Positions 1 through 10,415 are shown, numbered from the stretch's first letter. The stretch is DNA of 39,267 nt from Spirochaetales bacterium (GCA_028719825.1 JAQYLW010000009.1:1-39267); one strand, 5' to 3'. The notes: generated by a model from the sequence alone, not told the origin. Translations and numbers: made by a program.

Positions 1-968
1 CTGAACTCAGATACTCCAGATGCGAATGAAGCAAGAACGGAAAGAATAGGAACGGAATCTATCATATTATCAAGATCTACGCTTACAGGGCGTATTGAGA
101 ATCCCCTTTTTATAAAAATGCTATCGTCCCTCACTTCAACTTCTGCTCCGAACTCTTTTACAACATCAAGTATTTGCCTATCACCCTGCATAGAATTGAC
201 GTTTAAAGAGGATATGGCAATGCCTTTTTTAGAAAGAGCGCCTGCCACAACAAAAAATGACGCTCCGGACCAGTCACCCTCTACCACAAATTGATGTGAA
301 CAACTATCTGAAAAACCGTTTACCTTATAAGTATCGCCGCAAAATGAATAATTCACACCGGCTTTGTTTAACACGTCATTTGTTATTTTCAAATAGCTTT
401 TACTTACAGGCTCACCCTTCAGTTGAACGGTGCATTCCCTTTCAAGATACGGCAGCGATAACAGCAATCCCGTAATGTACTGTGAACTTATTGTTGAATC
501 TATGACGTAATGATCCCCTTTGAGTGTTCCTGTAACCTCATAGCCCTCCGGAATACTTTTGATCTGCACTCCATGCTCCATAAGAGCGTTAAAAAAGGAA
601 TCATGTGGCCTCTCCTTAAGACGGCCGTGGCAAATAATGCGAGCTGTTTTTCCCAAAACGCATATTAAAGGAAGAATGAACCTGAATGTTGAGCCCGATT
701 CACCGACATCTACAAGCGCTGTTTGTTCGCTTTTTGTGTTTTTGTCATATTGTGAAAAGAACACACCGCCATCTTTGGCAACAAGGTTTGACCCAAGTTC
801 TGTTAATGAATTAATCGTTGCTTTGACATCCTCGCTATCACCCGTGTTAAGCACTGAGGATGCGCTGTTTCTAAATGCGTTTAATATCAAAAGCCTGTGC
901 GCATAGGATTTTGAAGGAGGGGGTGCTATACATCCGTTTAGTGAAGATGAAAAAACCTCACGAAGCAT
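1..968 (-). CDS. aroA: 3-phosphoshikimate 1-carboxyvinyltransferase (EPSP synthase), partial, runs off left edge
   Basis: Not in ORF track because it has no stop in the window. Minus-strand translation from ATG at 966-968: MLREVFSSSLNGCIAPPPSKSYAHRLLILNAF...VDVGESGSTFRFILPL..., matching EPSP synthase motifs (P.SKS..HR; ESGSTFRF). Start overlaps aroB stop. Confidence 0.9.
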   Translation of the reverse strand, partial: MLREVFSSSLNGCIAPPPSKSYAHRLLILNAFRNSASSVLNTGDSEDVKATINSLTELGSNLVAKDGGVFFSQYDKNTKSEQTALVDVGESGSTFRFILPLICVLGKTARIICHGRLKERPHDSFFNALMEHGVQIKSIPEGYEVTGTLKGDHYVIDSTISSQYITGLLLSLPYLERECTVQLKGEPVSKSYLKITNDVLNKAGVNYSFCGDTYKVNGFSDSCSHQFVVEGDWSGASFFVVAGALSKKGIAISSLNVNSMQGDRQILDVVKEFGAEVEVRDDSIFIKRGFSIRPVSVDLDNMIDSVPILSVLASFASGVSEF

Positions 969-2007
969 TGTATAGCCTTCTTAGACTGTCAATGTCGAAA
1001 TTTACAATTTCAGGCTGCCCTATATCCTTGATCAACACCAGCTTGCAGCCTTTATTTGTGCTTTTCTTGTCGTGCATTATCATGTTTATAACTTCATCTG
1101 CGGTGTAGTTATAGGACAAAGCAGTGCCGTTTATATTTACAAGTGACAGCATATCCTGTCTTTTATTATCATCAAGTTCGTAATAACGGCATGACATATC
1201 TATTATTTTTTTTATCCCCATTGTCACGCACTCTCCGTGTGAAACGGTAAATCCTGACAAGGCTTCTATGGCATGCCCTATAGTGTGCCCAAGGTTTAAA
1301 AGCGCTCTTTTGCCGCTTTCTTTTTCATCCTCTTCCACTATTTTTTTCTTTATATTTACACACTCGTATATCAATGTTTTTGCACATTCTTTATCCTTTA
1401 TGAGTTTATCCTTAATAAGGCCCGATCTATTTACGGTATAAGATAAAAAAGCATACTTTATGGCTTCCCCTAACCCCGATACAACTTCCCTTTCCGGCAA
1501 GGTGCTTAAGGCAAGGGTGGCATCATACACAAGATAAGGCTGATAAAAGGTTCCTACAACATTCTTTGTACAATCAAGATTAATCGCCGTTTTACCGCCT
1601 ATTGATGAATCGATCATGGATAAAAGCGTTGTGGGAAGCTGTATAAACGCTATACCCCTCATATATGTTGATGCAACAAAGCCCGCAAGATCTCCTACAA
1701 CTCCGCCGCCTAAGGCTATTACGCAATCGTTTCTGTTAAACTGATTTTGCAAAAGGGTGCTGAGAATTGAAAAATAATTTTTGGAATTTTTGCTATCCTC
1801 TCCGCTTTTAACTACGTGTGTGAAAATATTGTATGTGTCTTTGAGTTCGTCTATAACCTTATGAAGAAACAATCGTTCTACGTTGTCGTCAGTTACAATT
1901 AGTATCTTTTCGCCTGTTATAACCCTTTCTACTTCGTCTTTTAATCCGTGGTAGCTTTCCTCTATCACAACATCGTATTTTCTTGACGCATTTACGGTTA
2001 TTCTCAT
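958..2007 (-). CDS. aroB: 3-dehydroquinate synthase
   Basis: GGGVVGDLAGFVASTYMRGIAFIQLPTTLLSMIDSSIGGKTAIN and LNLGHTIGHAIE motifs. Confidence 0.96.
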   Translation of the reverse strand: MRITVNASRKYDVVIEESYHGLKDEVERVITGEKILIVTDDNVERLFLHKVIDELKDTYNIFTHVVKSGEDSKNSKNYFSILSTLLQNQFNRNDCVIALGGGVVGDLAGFVASTYMRGIAFIQLPTTLLSMIDSSIGGKTAINLDCTKNVVGTFYQPYLVYDATLALSTLPEREVVSGLGEAIKYAFLSYTVNRSGLIKDKLIKDKECAKTLIYECVNIKKKIVEEDEKESGKRALLNLGHTIGHAIEALSGFTVSHGECVTMGIKKIIDMSCRYYELDDNKRQDMLSLVNINGTALSYNYTADEVINMIMHDKKSTNKGCKLVLIKDIGQPEIVNFDIDSLRRLYNAS

Positions 2008-2849
2008 TTTTTTCCTCTTGCGTCTATGCTGATTTTTACTCTGTTGCCTTCTTCAAGCAACTTCTGTAAGTCCTCCTCATCAGCATTTTCCAAAGCAGTT
2101 TTATACTTCTGTATGTTTTGAATGAATATATTAAGCTCTTGTAACAGTTTATCCCTGTTATCTATCATCAGCGAACTCCACAGCCTTGAATCGAGTTTTG
2201 CAACACGCGTGAGATCCTTATAGCTTCCTGCAGAGTATCCGTGATGGGTTATTGCGGCAGGGCTTTTGATAAATGCGTTAGACACTACATGGCACATCTG
2301 TGAAGTAAAAGCTATTTCACTGTCGTGCAGCTCCGGATTTGTAAAAACAACTTCCTTAAATCCCAGATCAATGAAAAATGTCTTAACCTTTTCGGTGTTG
2401 AAAATATCGCTTGATATGGGAACAATGAGCATTGATGCGTTGTCAAACAGCGTAGTTACGGAGTGATCGATACCGCTGTATTCTCTTCCTGCCATAGGGT
2501 GTCCGCCAAAAAAGAAAAGGTTGGGATACTCTTTTGATTTTTGACTCATCAAAGAGCAGATCTCTCTTTTAATTCCGCAAAAATCCAAAACTGTGCACCT
2601 TTTTTTCAAAAGCGGAATATATTCGCTAAGAATATCGCTTACTCCCCGCGGTGGGATTGAAATTATAAGCATATCCAGTTGTTGTGCGTTTTTATGTGTA
2701 AGTTCTTCGTCTATTGCTCCGATAAGCGAAGCTTTTAATATCACCGCACTATCCCTGTCTGTACCATAAACTTTGTTGTTTGTTTTTTTCTTGATTGTAC
2801 GGGCAAAGGAGGCGCCCATAAGGCCAAGCCCTATTATTCCTATGTTCAT
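2004..2849 (-). CDS. tyrA: prephenate dehydrogenase
   Basis: N-terminal GIIGLGLMGASFA Rossmann motif, FFGGHPMAGREYSG, located in the aro cluster with 4-bp ATGA overlaps. Confidence 0.9.
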   Translation of the reverse strand: MNIGIIGLGLMGASFARTIKKKTNNKVYGTDRDSAVILKASLIGAIDEELTHKNAQQLDMLIISIPPRGVSDILSEYIPLLKKRCTVLDFCGIKREICSLMSQKSKEYPNLFFFGGHPMAGREYSGIDHSVTTLFDNASMLIVPISSDIFNTEKVKTFFIDLGFKEVVFTNPELHDSEIAFTSQMCHVVSNAFIKSPAAITHHGYSAGSYKDLTRVAKLDSRLWSSLMIDNRDKLLQELNIFIQNIQKYKTALENADEEDLQKLLEEGNRVKISIDARGKK

Positions 2850-3859
2850 ATTCTGACCTTATTAACAAGGGGCAACATAACATCTATGTTCTTAACAATC
2901 ACAGCAAATTGTTCGGGGCGAATTGCCTGTGCTCCGTCACAAAGAGCATGAGGAGGATCGTTGTGTACCTCTATCATAAGCCCGTCTGCTCCTACCGTTG
3001 TTGAAGCATATGAAAGCGGAGCAACAAGACGAGATATTCCACTTGCATGCGATGGATCTACGATAATGGGCAAATGCGTGAGCTCCTTAAGCAACGGAAT
3101 AGCAGACAAGTCCAAAGTGTTACGTGTAAGAGGTTCAAAGGTTCTGATTCCCCTTTCACATAAAATTATGTTATGGTTGCCTTCGCTCATAATGTATTCG
3201 GCGCTCATTAGCCATTCCTCTATGGTGTTGGCAAGACCTCTTTTTAAAAGAATGGGTTTGTTCATTTTACCCACCTCTTTTAAGAGTTCAAAATTCTGCA
3301 TATTTCTTGCTCCGATTTGAACAAGATCCACATCCTTAAACAGATCAATGTGCCTTACACCCATTATTTCAGAAACTATCGGCATTCCTGTTTCTTGTTT
3401 TGCTTTTAAAAGCAGATCTATTCCTGTTTCCCTAAGACCCTGAAATGAATATGGGGATGTGCGCGGCTTAAAGGCACCGCCACGAAGCAGGTTTGCTCCG
3501 GCTTTTTTACAGGCTATGGCAATATCGACAATCTGCTTTTCCGTTTCAACGGAACAGGGGCCTGCAATTATCTGAAAGTTATTACCGCCAAACTTATGTC
3601 CGGAAACGTCTATAATGCTGTCCTCAGGATGAAACTTCCTGTTTGCGCATTTATAAGGCTCCTGAACTCTGGTTACGTGTTCCACTATATCCATTGAGCG
3701 AACAAGATCGATATCTATTTTGCTTGTATCCCCTACAAGACCGATAACGGTGGTATTTTCTCCAACGCTTATATCAACGGACAACCCCTTGGATTTAATC
3801 CATTTAATAAGGTTGTCAACCTGTACTTTGTCACTTGAATTCTTTACTGCAATTATCAT
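2846..3859 (-). CDS. aroF: 3-deoxy-7-phosphoheptulonate synthase (DAHP synthase) with N-terminal ferredoxin-like regulatory domain
   Basis: IIAGPCSVE, GANLLRGGAFKPRTSPYSFQGL, IIVDPSHASG; N-terminus resembles the Thermotoga-type regulatory domain (VIGLVGD...FHPEDSIIDV). Confidence 0.94.
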   Translation of the reverse strand: MIIAVKNSSDKVQVDNLIKWIKSKGLSVDISVGENTTVIGLVGDTSKIDIDLVRSMDIVEHVTRVQEPYKCANRKFHPEDSIIDVSGHKFGGNNFQIIAGPCSVETEKQIVDIAIACKKAGANLLRGGAFKPRTSPYSFQGLRETGIDLLLKAKQETGMPIVSEIMGVRHIDLFKDVDLVQIGARNMQNFELLKEVGKMNKPILLKRGLANTIEEWLMSAEYIMSEGNHNIILCERGIRTFEPLTRNTLDLSAIPLLKELTHLPIIVDPSHASGISRLVAPLSYASTTVGADGLMIEVHNDPPHALCDGAQAIRPEQFAVIVKNIDVMLPLVNKVRI

Positions 3860-4024
3860 AATCTCTCTCCAATTTTTTTTATTATTCTATGAAATTAGAC
3901 TTAGTTTCTCAATAGTTTATTTACTTGAAAATAATTATATTTAGGGGTTCAAAAACATAAAAACAAAGCACGGGATTTTTTTGAAAAATACATTTTTTTT
4001 GCCTTATTCACTACTATTATAATT

Positions 4025-4702
4025 GTGAAAATAAATAAGCATATAACCCTCATGTCCCTATCAATTTTTTTATTGTTTAGCGAATGTGAGAAAAACGACA
4101 ATAAACTTGAAAACATCACGCTTATAGACAATACTGAAGTCAGATTGGAATATAGCACGCAAACGGATGAAATAATAAAAATATCCCCTCCGCTTAAAAC
4201 CGGGGAGGAAAGAGTTATAAACGTAAAAAGCCGAACAGGAGCAAATATTGAATTCACCGCATTCGGAGAAAGCGAAAATCCTCCTAAAATGCTCATTACC
4301 GCCTTTGTTACAAAAGGGGCAAAAAAAAGAAAGGATTATATTGAACTATGCTGTACGGAAAGCGGAAACCCCGTTTTTTACACACTAAGGGCAGGCAAAT
4401 ACACTTTTACGTTCAATAGCGCGCGTCTTGAGCAAAATGAAAAAATTGTCCTATATCCAGAACCTACTCTTTCTGCAAATAACGGACACATTACCGTTTA
4501 TTCCTCGCCTTCTCCCTTTGCAAGGGTGGTAGACAGCGTGTATTACACAAACAAAGGGGCAGAGGGCGATATAAAAGATAATTGGAGCGGAGAAGGTGTG
4601 GATAGCACCCCTTCTTCCTCTGTTAAAGCGTTTAGAAGAAAAACCGATAAGATGGGAAATTATATAGACACAAATAGCAAAAAAGACTGGGAAATTTATT
4701 AG
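4025..4702 (+). CDS. putative exported protein/lipoprotein with possible C-terminal lamin-tail-like domain
   Basis: Hydrophobic N-terminus (MSLSIFLLFSEC) with a weak lipobox. C-terminus ...RVVDSVYY...SSSVKAFRRKTDKMGNYIDTNSKKDWEIY resembles the end of LTD domains. The GTG start at 4025 is uncertain; ATG at 4052 is an alternative. Confidence 0.5.
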   Translation: MKINKHITLMSLSIFLLFSECEKNDNKLENITLIDNTEVRLEYSTQTDEIIKISPPLKTGEERVINVKSRTGANIEFTAFGESENPPKMLITAFVTKGAKKRKDYIELCCTESGNPVFYTLRAGKYTFTFNSARLEQNEKIVLYPEPTLSANNGHITVYSSPSPFARVVDSVYYTNKGAEGDIKDNWSGEGVDSTPSSSVKAFRRKTDKMGNYIDTNSKKDWEIY

Positions 4703-4850
4703 ATTAGCTTATCATACAAGGCGTATTGAAGTTAAAAAAATCGCGTTTACCCTTAGTTAGTATCCCCTACCGTACAGCATAACAGGGGCAAGGGGTGCTT
4801 TTAATTTCATTCTTTATAAAAGTATCTGTTTGTTATACAATTTCACCATT

Positions 4851-6587
4851 ATGAGATTATCACAGTCATTTTCAAGAACTTTAAGGGATGCTCCTCTTAG
4901 CGCAGAAAGCAGAGGATACGCAATGTTGCTTAGAGCAGGTTACATTAAACAAGTCGGAACAGGCATATTTGACCTACTGCCGTTTGGCGTAAAAACAGTA
5001 CGCAAGATAGAGAACATAATACGCTCGGAACTCAATGCAATAGGCGGTCAGGAGGTTCTGTTCCCCGTTGTGAATCCCGCAGATCTTTGGAAAGAATCGG
5101 GAAGATATTATTCAATAGGCTCCGAACTCACCAGATTTTCGGACAGAGCAGACAGGGATATGGTTCTTGCCATGACTCACGAAGAATGTGCAACCGATGC
5201 GGCACGCTTTGAACTGGACAGCTATAAAAAGCTTCCGTGCATGATATATCAAATTCAAACAAAGTGGAGGGATGACCCTCGCCCCAGAGCAGGACTTATA
5301 AGAGTTCGTGAGTTCACAATGAAGGACGGCTACAGCTTCGACAAGGACGATGAGGGAATGAAAAAACAGTATGAAGCGCATTACAAAGCATACTTTAGAA
5401 TTTTCAATCGCCTTGGTTTAAAAAATGTCATTTCCGTTCTTTCGGATTCCGGAATGATGGGAGGCAAGGTATCCCATGAATATATGTACCTGTCACCATT
5501 AGGGGAAGATACAATAATACATCACGAATGCGGATATACGGCAAACAAGCAGGTTGCTACATTTGTAAAAACATCAAACGGACAAAACGAGGAAAAGGAC
5601 ATGGAATGTGTCCACACTCCGGGTGCAGCAACAATAGATGAACTCTGCGCTTTTCTTAACATCAAACCGAATCAAACCGCAAAGGCAGTATTCCTGTTTG
5701 GCGAATTTGAAGACGACAAGGACAGCACAAAACACATAGGCAAGCTTGTTGTTGCCATAATTCGCGGCGATTACGATGTTGAAGAAAACAAGCTTGCGAA
5801 CACAGTTAAAGCCCTGTCGCTCAGACCGGCTACCGAAGAAGAAATAACTGCCTGTAAAATGGTTCCGGGCTTTGCCTCCCCAATCGGAGCAGATCTTACA
5901 AATGCCATTCTTGTTGTTGACGACAGTGTAAGGGACAGCAAAAACCTTGTAGCAGGAGCGAATAAAAAAGAATACCACTACATAAACACAAACTACAAAA
6001 GGGATTGGGACGGCGGTATTGTTGCAGATATAGCAAGCGCAAAGCAGGGTTATATCTGTCCTAAGTGTAAAAACGGAGCCATAAAAGCCGATCGAGGAAT
6101 AGAGGTAGGAAACATATTTCAGCTGGGCACGAAGTACAGCGAAAGCATGGGTCTTTATTTCCAAAACGAAAACGGAGAGAGAAAGGCAGTTGTCATGGGC
6201 TGCTACGGCATAGGAGTAGGACGAGCCCTTGGATGCATAGCTGAGGAATACAGCGATGAAAAAGGATTAAAACTGCCTATGTCGGTAGCACCCTATGATG
6301 TTCATCTTGTGTCGCTTGTTAAAGACAATTCTGTATGCGACAAATTATACGAAGAACTAATGGAAAACGGCATAGACGTATTGTACGATGACAGAAATGA
6401 AAGTGCAGGAATAAAATTTGCAGACGCAGAGCTTATAGGATGCCCTGTAATAATTACTGTAGGCAACAGAGGAATAAAAGAAGGCAAGGCTGAAGTAAAG
6501 TTTAGGAATGCGCTTGATGAAACACAAAGCGTACAGTTTTCACAACTTAAGGAATATATAAAAACGGCAATTAAGGAAAGAGAATAA
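4851..6587 (+). CDS. proS: prolyl-tRNA synthetase (bacterial type)
   Basis: MRLSQSFSRTLRDAPLSAESRGYAMLLRAGYIKQVGTGIFDLLPFG; class II motifs. Start chosen at internal Met 8 of the ORF-track protein. Confidence 0.96.
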   Translation: MRLSQSFSRTLRDAPLSAESRGYAMLLRAGYIKQVGTGIFDLLPFGVKTVRKIENIIRSELNAIGGQEVLFPVVNPADLWKESGRYYSIGSELTRFSDRADRDMVLAMTHEECATDAARFELDSYKKLPCMIYQIQTKWRDDPRPRAGLIRVREFTMKDGYSFDKDDEGMKKQYEAHYKAYFRIFNRLGLKNVISVLSDSGMMGGKVSHEYMYLSPLGEDTIIHHECGYTANKQVATFVKTSNGQNEEKDMECVHTPGAATIDELCAFLNIKPNQTAKAVFLFGEFEDDKDSTKHIGKLVVAIIRGDYDVEENKLANTVKALSLRPATEEEITACKMVPGFASPIGADLTNAILVVDDSVRDSKNLVAGANKKEYHYINTNYKRDWDGGIVADIASAKQGYICPKCKNGAIKADRGIEVGNIFQLGTKYSESMGLYFQNENGERKAVVMGCYGIGVGRALGCIAEEYSDEKGLKLPMSVAPYDVHLVSLVKDNSVCDKLYEELMENGIDVLYDDRNESAGIKFADAELIGCPVIITVGNRGIKEGKAEVKFRNALDETQSVQFSQLKEYIKTAIKERE

Positions 6588-6617
6588 AAGCATAGTACAA
6601 AAAACTGCAAGGGGGGA

Positions 6618-9152
6618 ATGGAGCTTATGTATATGCAAATAACAAAAAGGGACGGGCGCGAGGAAGTATTTGATTCTTCTAAAATTTACGGTGCGATAAA
6701 AAAAGCAATACTCAGCACCGAGGAAACCTTTAATAATGTACTATGTGAAAAACTAACCATGGAAGTTGTTAAAAAAATTGACAACGGCCAAAAATGGAAC
6801 GTGGAGGAAATACAGGACGAAGTTGAAAAAACACTTATGGAGGCAGGCCTTTATAAGGTTGCAAAAAACTACATATTATTCAGATCCACAAGAACCCTCA
6901 AGAGAGATGAAAGAATTACAATCACTTCGGAATTCAACGACATTGAAGGCTTTGATTCTCTTATAATACATATTCAGAACGACTTTCCCGAACCTCAGTA
7001 TTCCATAACTATACTTACGGACAAATACTACGCATTCTCAAAACCGCAGATGAGCATTCAGGAAAAACTTGATGCTCTCTCAAAAGCCGCAATAGAAAGC
7101 ACAACCATATCATCCCCCGGATGGGAAAAAATCGCAGGCCGCATTTTGCTGTTTTCGTTCAAGCACGCCCTAAAACAAAGAATGCAGGACAGGGCAATAT
7201 ATTCGTTTTATGACAAGATTAAATACCTTACAAACGAAGGCCTGTACGGTTCATACATCCTTGAAAACTACTCTAAAAAAGAAATAGATGAGGCTGAGAA
7301 ATTCATAGACGAAAGACGTAACAATCTGTTTACTTATTCCGGCCTTGATCTGCTTTTAAAAAGATATGTTATCCATTCACACAAGAACGAACCGCTTGAA
7401 ACACCTCAGGAGCTGTACCTTGGCATTGCGCTACACCTTGCCATGATAGAAAAAACAGACAGGATGAAATGGGTAAAAGCGTTTTACGATATGCTCTCAC
7501 GCATGGAAGTAACTATGGCCACCCCTACCCTCTCAAATGCAAGAAAGCCGATGCATCAGTTATCCTCATGTTTTGTTGATACGGTTCCGGACAGCCTTGA
7601 CGGCATTTACAGATCTATAGACAATTTTGCCAAGGTATCCAAAATGGGTGGAGGAATGGGACTTTATTTTGGAAAAGTTCGAGCAAACGGTTCTACCATC
7701 CGAGGATTTGAGGGAGCCGCAGGCGGAGTTATAAGGTGGATTCGAATAGTTAACGACACGGCTGTTGCCGTTGATCAGCTTGGCATGAGAGCAGGAGCTG
7801 TTGCCGTATATCTTGATGTATGGCATCGTGATATTCTTGAATTTTTATCGCTTAGAACAAATAATGGCGACGACAGGATGAAAGCACATGATGTGTTCCC
7901 CGGCGTTTGCTATCCCGATTACTTTTGGAAGTGCTGCAAAGAGGATTTAAACCAAATGTGGTATCTGCTTTGCCCACATGACGTTTATACCCACAAAGGC
8001 TATCATCTTGAGGACTACTTCGGAGAAGAATGGGAAAAGCGATATAAGGAATGTTTAGCAGATCCGCGTATATCGAAAAAACCCATTGTTCTTAAAGAAC
8101 TTGTGAGGCTGATACTAAAAAGCGCAGTGGAAACGGGAACTCCATTTGCTTTTAACAGGGATACGGTAAACAGAACCAATCCGAATAAGCATAAGGGCAT
8201 AATATACTGCTCCAATCTTTGTACGGAAATTGCCCAAAACATGAGCGCAATTGAGCTTAAAAGCGTAAGTACGGTAAGCGAGGACGGAGATGAAATAGTA
8301 ATAACATCCACAAAAAGCGGAGATCTTGTGGTTTGTAACCTTGCCTCTTTGTGCATAGGTAATTTTGATGTTACAGACACTAAAAAGCTTAACAGCGTAG
8401 TAAGCACAGCCGTAAGAGCGCTTGATAACGTTATTTCACTAAACTCCCTTCCAATAAAATACGCCGACATCACCAACGCTAAATATCGCTCCATAGGGCT
8501 TGGTATATCAGGCTATCATCATGCTCTTGCCAAACACGGCATTGCATGGGAAAGCGAGGAGCATTTAGAATTTGCGGATAAAGTATTTGAAAACATAGCC
8601 TATGCGGCTATTGACGCATCGTCTTCACTTGCCAAGGAAAAGGGAGCATATTCCCTGTTTGAGGGCAGCGCATGGCAGAGCGGTGAATACTTTGACATGA
8701 AGAACTACACATCTTCAAAATGGCAGGAGCTTAAGGCGAGAGTGATGAAAGACGGGCTGAGAAACGCATATCTTTTGGCAATAGCTCCAACATCATCTAC
8801 AAGCATTATTTCGGGAACAACCGCAGGTATTGACCCTGTTATGAACAAGTTCTTCTATGAGGAGAAAAAGGGCAATATGCTTCCCAGAATAGCCCCTGAT
8901 TTAAACGGCAAAACCATGTGGCTTTACAAAAGCGCACACACTATAAACCAAAAATGGAGCGTAAAGGCGGCAGGAGTCAGAGCACGTCACATTGATCAGG
9001 CGCAAAGCATGAACTTGTACATAACAAACGATTACTCAATGAAAGAAGTGCTGTCGCTGTATATTCAAGCATGGGAGGAAGGCGTTAAAACCATCTACTA
9101 CATAAGAAGCAAATCGCTTGAAGTTGAGGAGTGCTCATCCTGCGCATCATAA
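6618..9152 (+). CDS. nrdA: ribonucleoside-diphosphate reductase large (alpha) subunit with ATP cone
   Basis: N-terminal ATP cone (ITKRDGREEVFDSSKIYGAIKKAI), QLSSCFVDT, NLCTEI, SIGLGISGYHHAL, C-terminal CSSCAS redox cysteines. Confidence 0.93.
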   Translation: MELMYMQITKRDGREEVFDSSKIYGAIKKAILSTEETFNNVLCEKLTMEVVKKIDNGQKWNVEEIQDEVEKTLMEAGLYKVAKNYILFRSTRTLKRDERITITSEFNDIEGFDSLIIHIQNDFPEPQYSITILTDKYYAFSKPQMSIQEKLDALSKAAIESTTISSPGWEKIAGRILLFSFKHALKQRMQDRAIYSFYDKIKYLTNEGLYGSYILENYSKKEIDEAEKFIDERRNNLFTYSGLDLLLKRYVIHSHKNEPLETPQELYLGIALHLAMIEKTDRMKWVKAFYDMLSRMEVTMATPTLSNARKPMHQLSSCFVDTVPDSLDGIYRSIDNFAKVSKMGGGMGLYFGKVRANGSTIRGFEGAAGGVIRWIRIVNDTAVAVDQLGMRAGAVAVYLDVWHRDILEFLSLRTNNGDDRMKAHDVFPGVCYPDYFWKCCKEDLNQMWYLLCPHDVYTHKGYHLEDYFGEEWEKRYKECLADPRISKKPIVLKELVRLILKSAVETGTPFAFNRDTVNRTNPNKHKGIIYCSNLCTEIAQNMSAIELKSVSTVSEDGDEIVITSTKSGDLVVCNLASLCIGNFDVTDTKKLNSVVSTAVRALDNVISLNSLPIKYADITNAKYRSIGLGISGYHHALAKHGIAWESEEHLEFADKVFENIAYAAIDASSSLAKEKGAYSLFEGSAWQSGEYFDMKNYTSSKWQELKARVMKDGLRNAYLLAIAPTSSTSIISGTTAGIDPVMNKFFYEEKKGNMLPRIAPDLNGKTMWLYKSAHTINQKWSVKAAGVRARHIDQAQSMNLYITNDYSMKEVLSLYIQAWEEGVKTIYYIRSKSLEVEECSSCAS

Positions 9153-9234
9153 GAAAAGCAGATGGGGATGTTTTCTATGCTCCTCCTATATGCTCTATAT
9201 AATAAATTATTTTTTTGAGGACATTAGAAAAAAA

Positions 9235-9681
9235 ATGAAAGCAGTTGTTCAAAGAGTTATTAATGCCACTGTAAAAGTTGATGATGAAATAAAGGGCAAG
9301 ATAGACAAGGGGCTACTTGTCTATTTTTGCGTAGAAAAAGGTGATGAAGAACACAAGGTTGATCTGTTTGCAAAAAAAATAACCGGACTCAGGATTTTCA
9401 GTGACGAAAATGACAAAATGAATTTAAACGTGTCAAACATAAACGGGAGCGTACTTGTTATAAGCCAATTCACCCTTTCTGCAAACCCTTTTACAAAGGG
9501 AATGGGACTAAGGCCGAGCTTTGACAAAAGCGAAAGCAAGGAGAGATCAGAAGCGCTATACAATATGTTAATAGACAAGATAAAAGAAACAGGAGTGCCC
9601 GTAGAATGTGGTGTATTCGGTGCTCATATGGAGGTTGAATACATAAATGACGGACCGGTAACCATAATTATGGACTTATAA
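9235..9681 (+). CDS. dtd: D-aminoacyl-tRNA deacylase
   Basis: MKAVVQRV...VLVISQFTL...NDGPVTIIMD. ORF-track start (9118) moved to internal ATG at 9235. Confidence 0.95.
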   Translation: MKAVVQRVINATVKVDDEIKGKIDKGLLVYFCVEKGDEEHKVDLFAKKITGLRIFSDENDKMNLNVSNINGSVLVISQFTLSANPFTKGMGLRPSFDKSESKERSEALYNMLIDKIKETGVPVECGVFGAHMEVEYINDGPVTIIMDL

Positions 9682-9731
9682 TTTATCAATATGCCACTTT
9701 TTTTGCCCTACAATCTACATTGTTCTAATGT

Positions 9732-10415
9732 ATGGCAAAAAAGGATGAGACATTTATAGCCTCTTTACACACAAAAAAGAATATAGAAAGAAAAGTGAAT
9801 TCCGCTTTTTTAAAGGGAGCACTTTTATTCTGCTTTTTGTTAAATATAGCTTTATGTATAACAATTGTTATAATCGCAAGGCTTCCAAAGACGGAAATAC
9901 CTTATGTAATTGAAATAACGAAAGACGGAAATGCAAGTGTAATAAAGGATGCTGCCGTAACGTTTTCAAAGTGGGAACCGTCAAAAACTACAGTTATGCA
10001 TACCCTCAAAAACTATATTACCTCTTTAAGAAGCATACCCAGGGACAGCCTTGTAATAAAAGAAAACATCAAAAAAGTCTATGCTTATTCATCAGACAGG
10101 GCAACTGACTACATAACCTCCTATTTCTCTTCAGCCTCCCCTATTGCCGAAAGCGAAAACATTTTTAGAAGAGTAAGCGTATACTCTGCCATTCCCGTTA
10201 TTGATAAAAGCGACATATATCAGGTTGATTGGAACGAAAAGGATTATTCTCACTCCGGCACATTAAAAAACGAGCGAAATTACAGGGGAATGTTTAAGAT
10301 AAAGCGCTATAAATCAGAGAACACGGGGCAACAGGAGCAAAATCCTTTGGGATTATACATAAGCGATATAGAAATCACATCAATACAAAACGGAGGCTCA
10401 TCATATGAAGAATAG
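9732..10415 (+). CDS. virB8: VirB8/TrbF-like T4SS inner-membrane protein
   Basis: Single N-terminal TM after a short basic segment, then a periplasmic domain ending NPLGLYISDIEI (VirB8/TrbF signature NPLGhxV); first gene of a T4SS-like operon. Confidence 0.85.
   Translation: MAKKDETFIASLHTKKNIERKVNSAFLKGALLFCFLLNIALCITIVIIARLPKTEIPYVIEITKDGNASVIKDAAVTFSKWEPSKTTVMHTLKNYITSLRSIPRDSLVIKENIKKVYAYSSDRATDYITSYFSSASPIAESENIFRRVSVYSAIPVIDKSDIYQVDWNEKDYSHSGTLKNERNYRGMFKIKRYKSENTGQQEQNPLGLYISDIEITSIQNGGSSYEE

Noticed and set aside
257-1108. Three + strand ORFs (72, 115 and 77 aa) at the left edge
   Set aside because: They are antisense to a continuous, clearly conserved aroA (and the end of aroB) reading frame on the minus strand.
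4702-4850. Hairpin CCCCT...AGGGG upstream of proS as a terminator
   Set aside because: The stem is only about 5-6 bp with a long loop; not convincing enough to annotate.
5112-6164. Minus-strand ORFs (89 and 196 aa) within proS
   Set aside because: Antisense shadow ORFs of a strongly conserved gene; cysteine/phenylalanine-rich non-protein-like composition.
7566-8494. Minus-strand ORFs within nrdA (86 and 159 aa)
   Set aside because: Antisense to conserved catalytic regions; no independent coding evidence.
9118-9681. 187-aa extended dtd ORF overlapping nrdA
   Set aside because: The conserved Dtd protein starts at MKAVVQRV (9235); the upstream part is the nrdA end and intergenic sequence.
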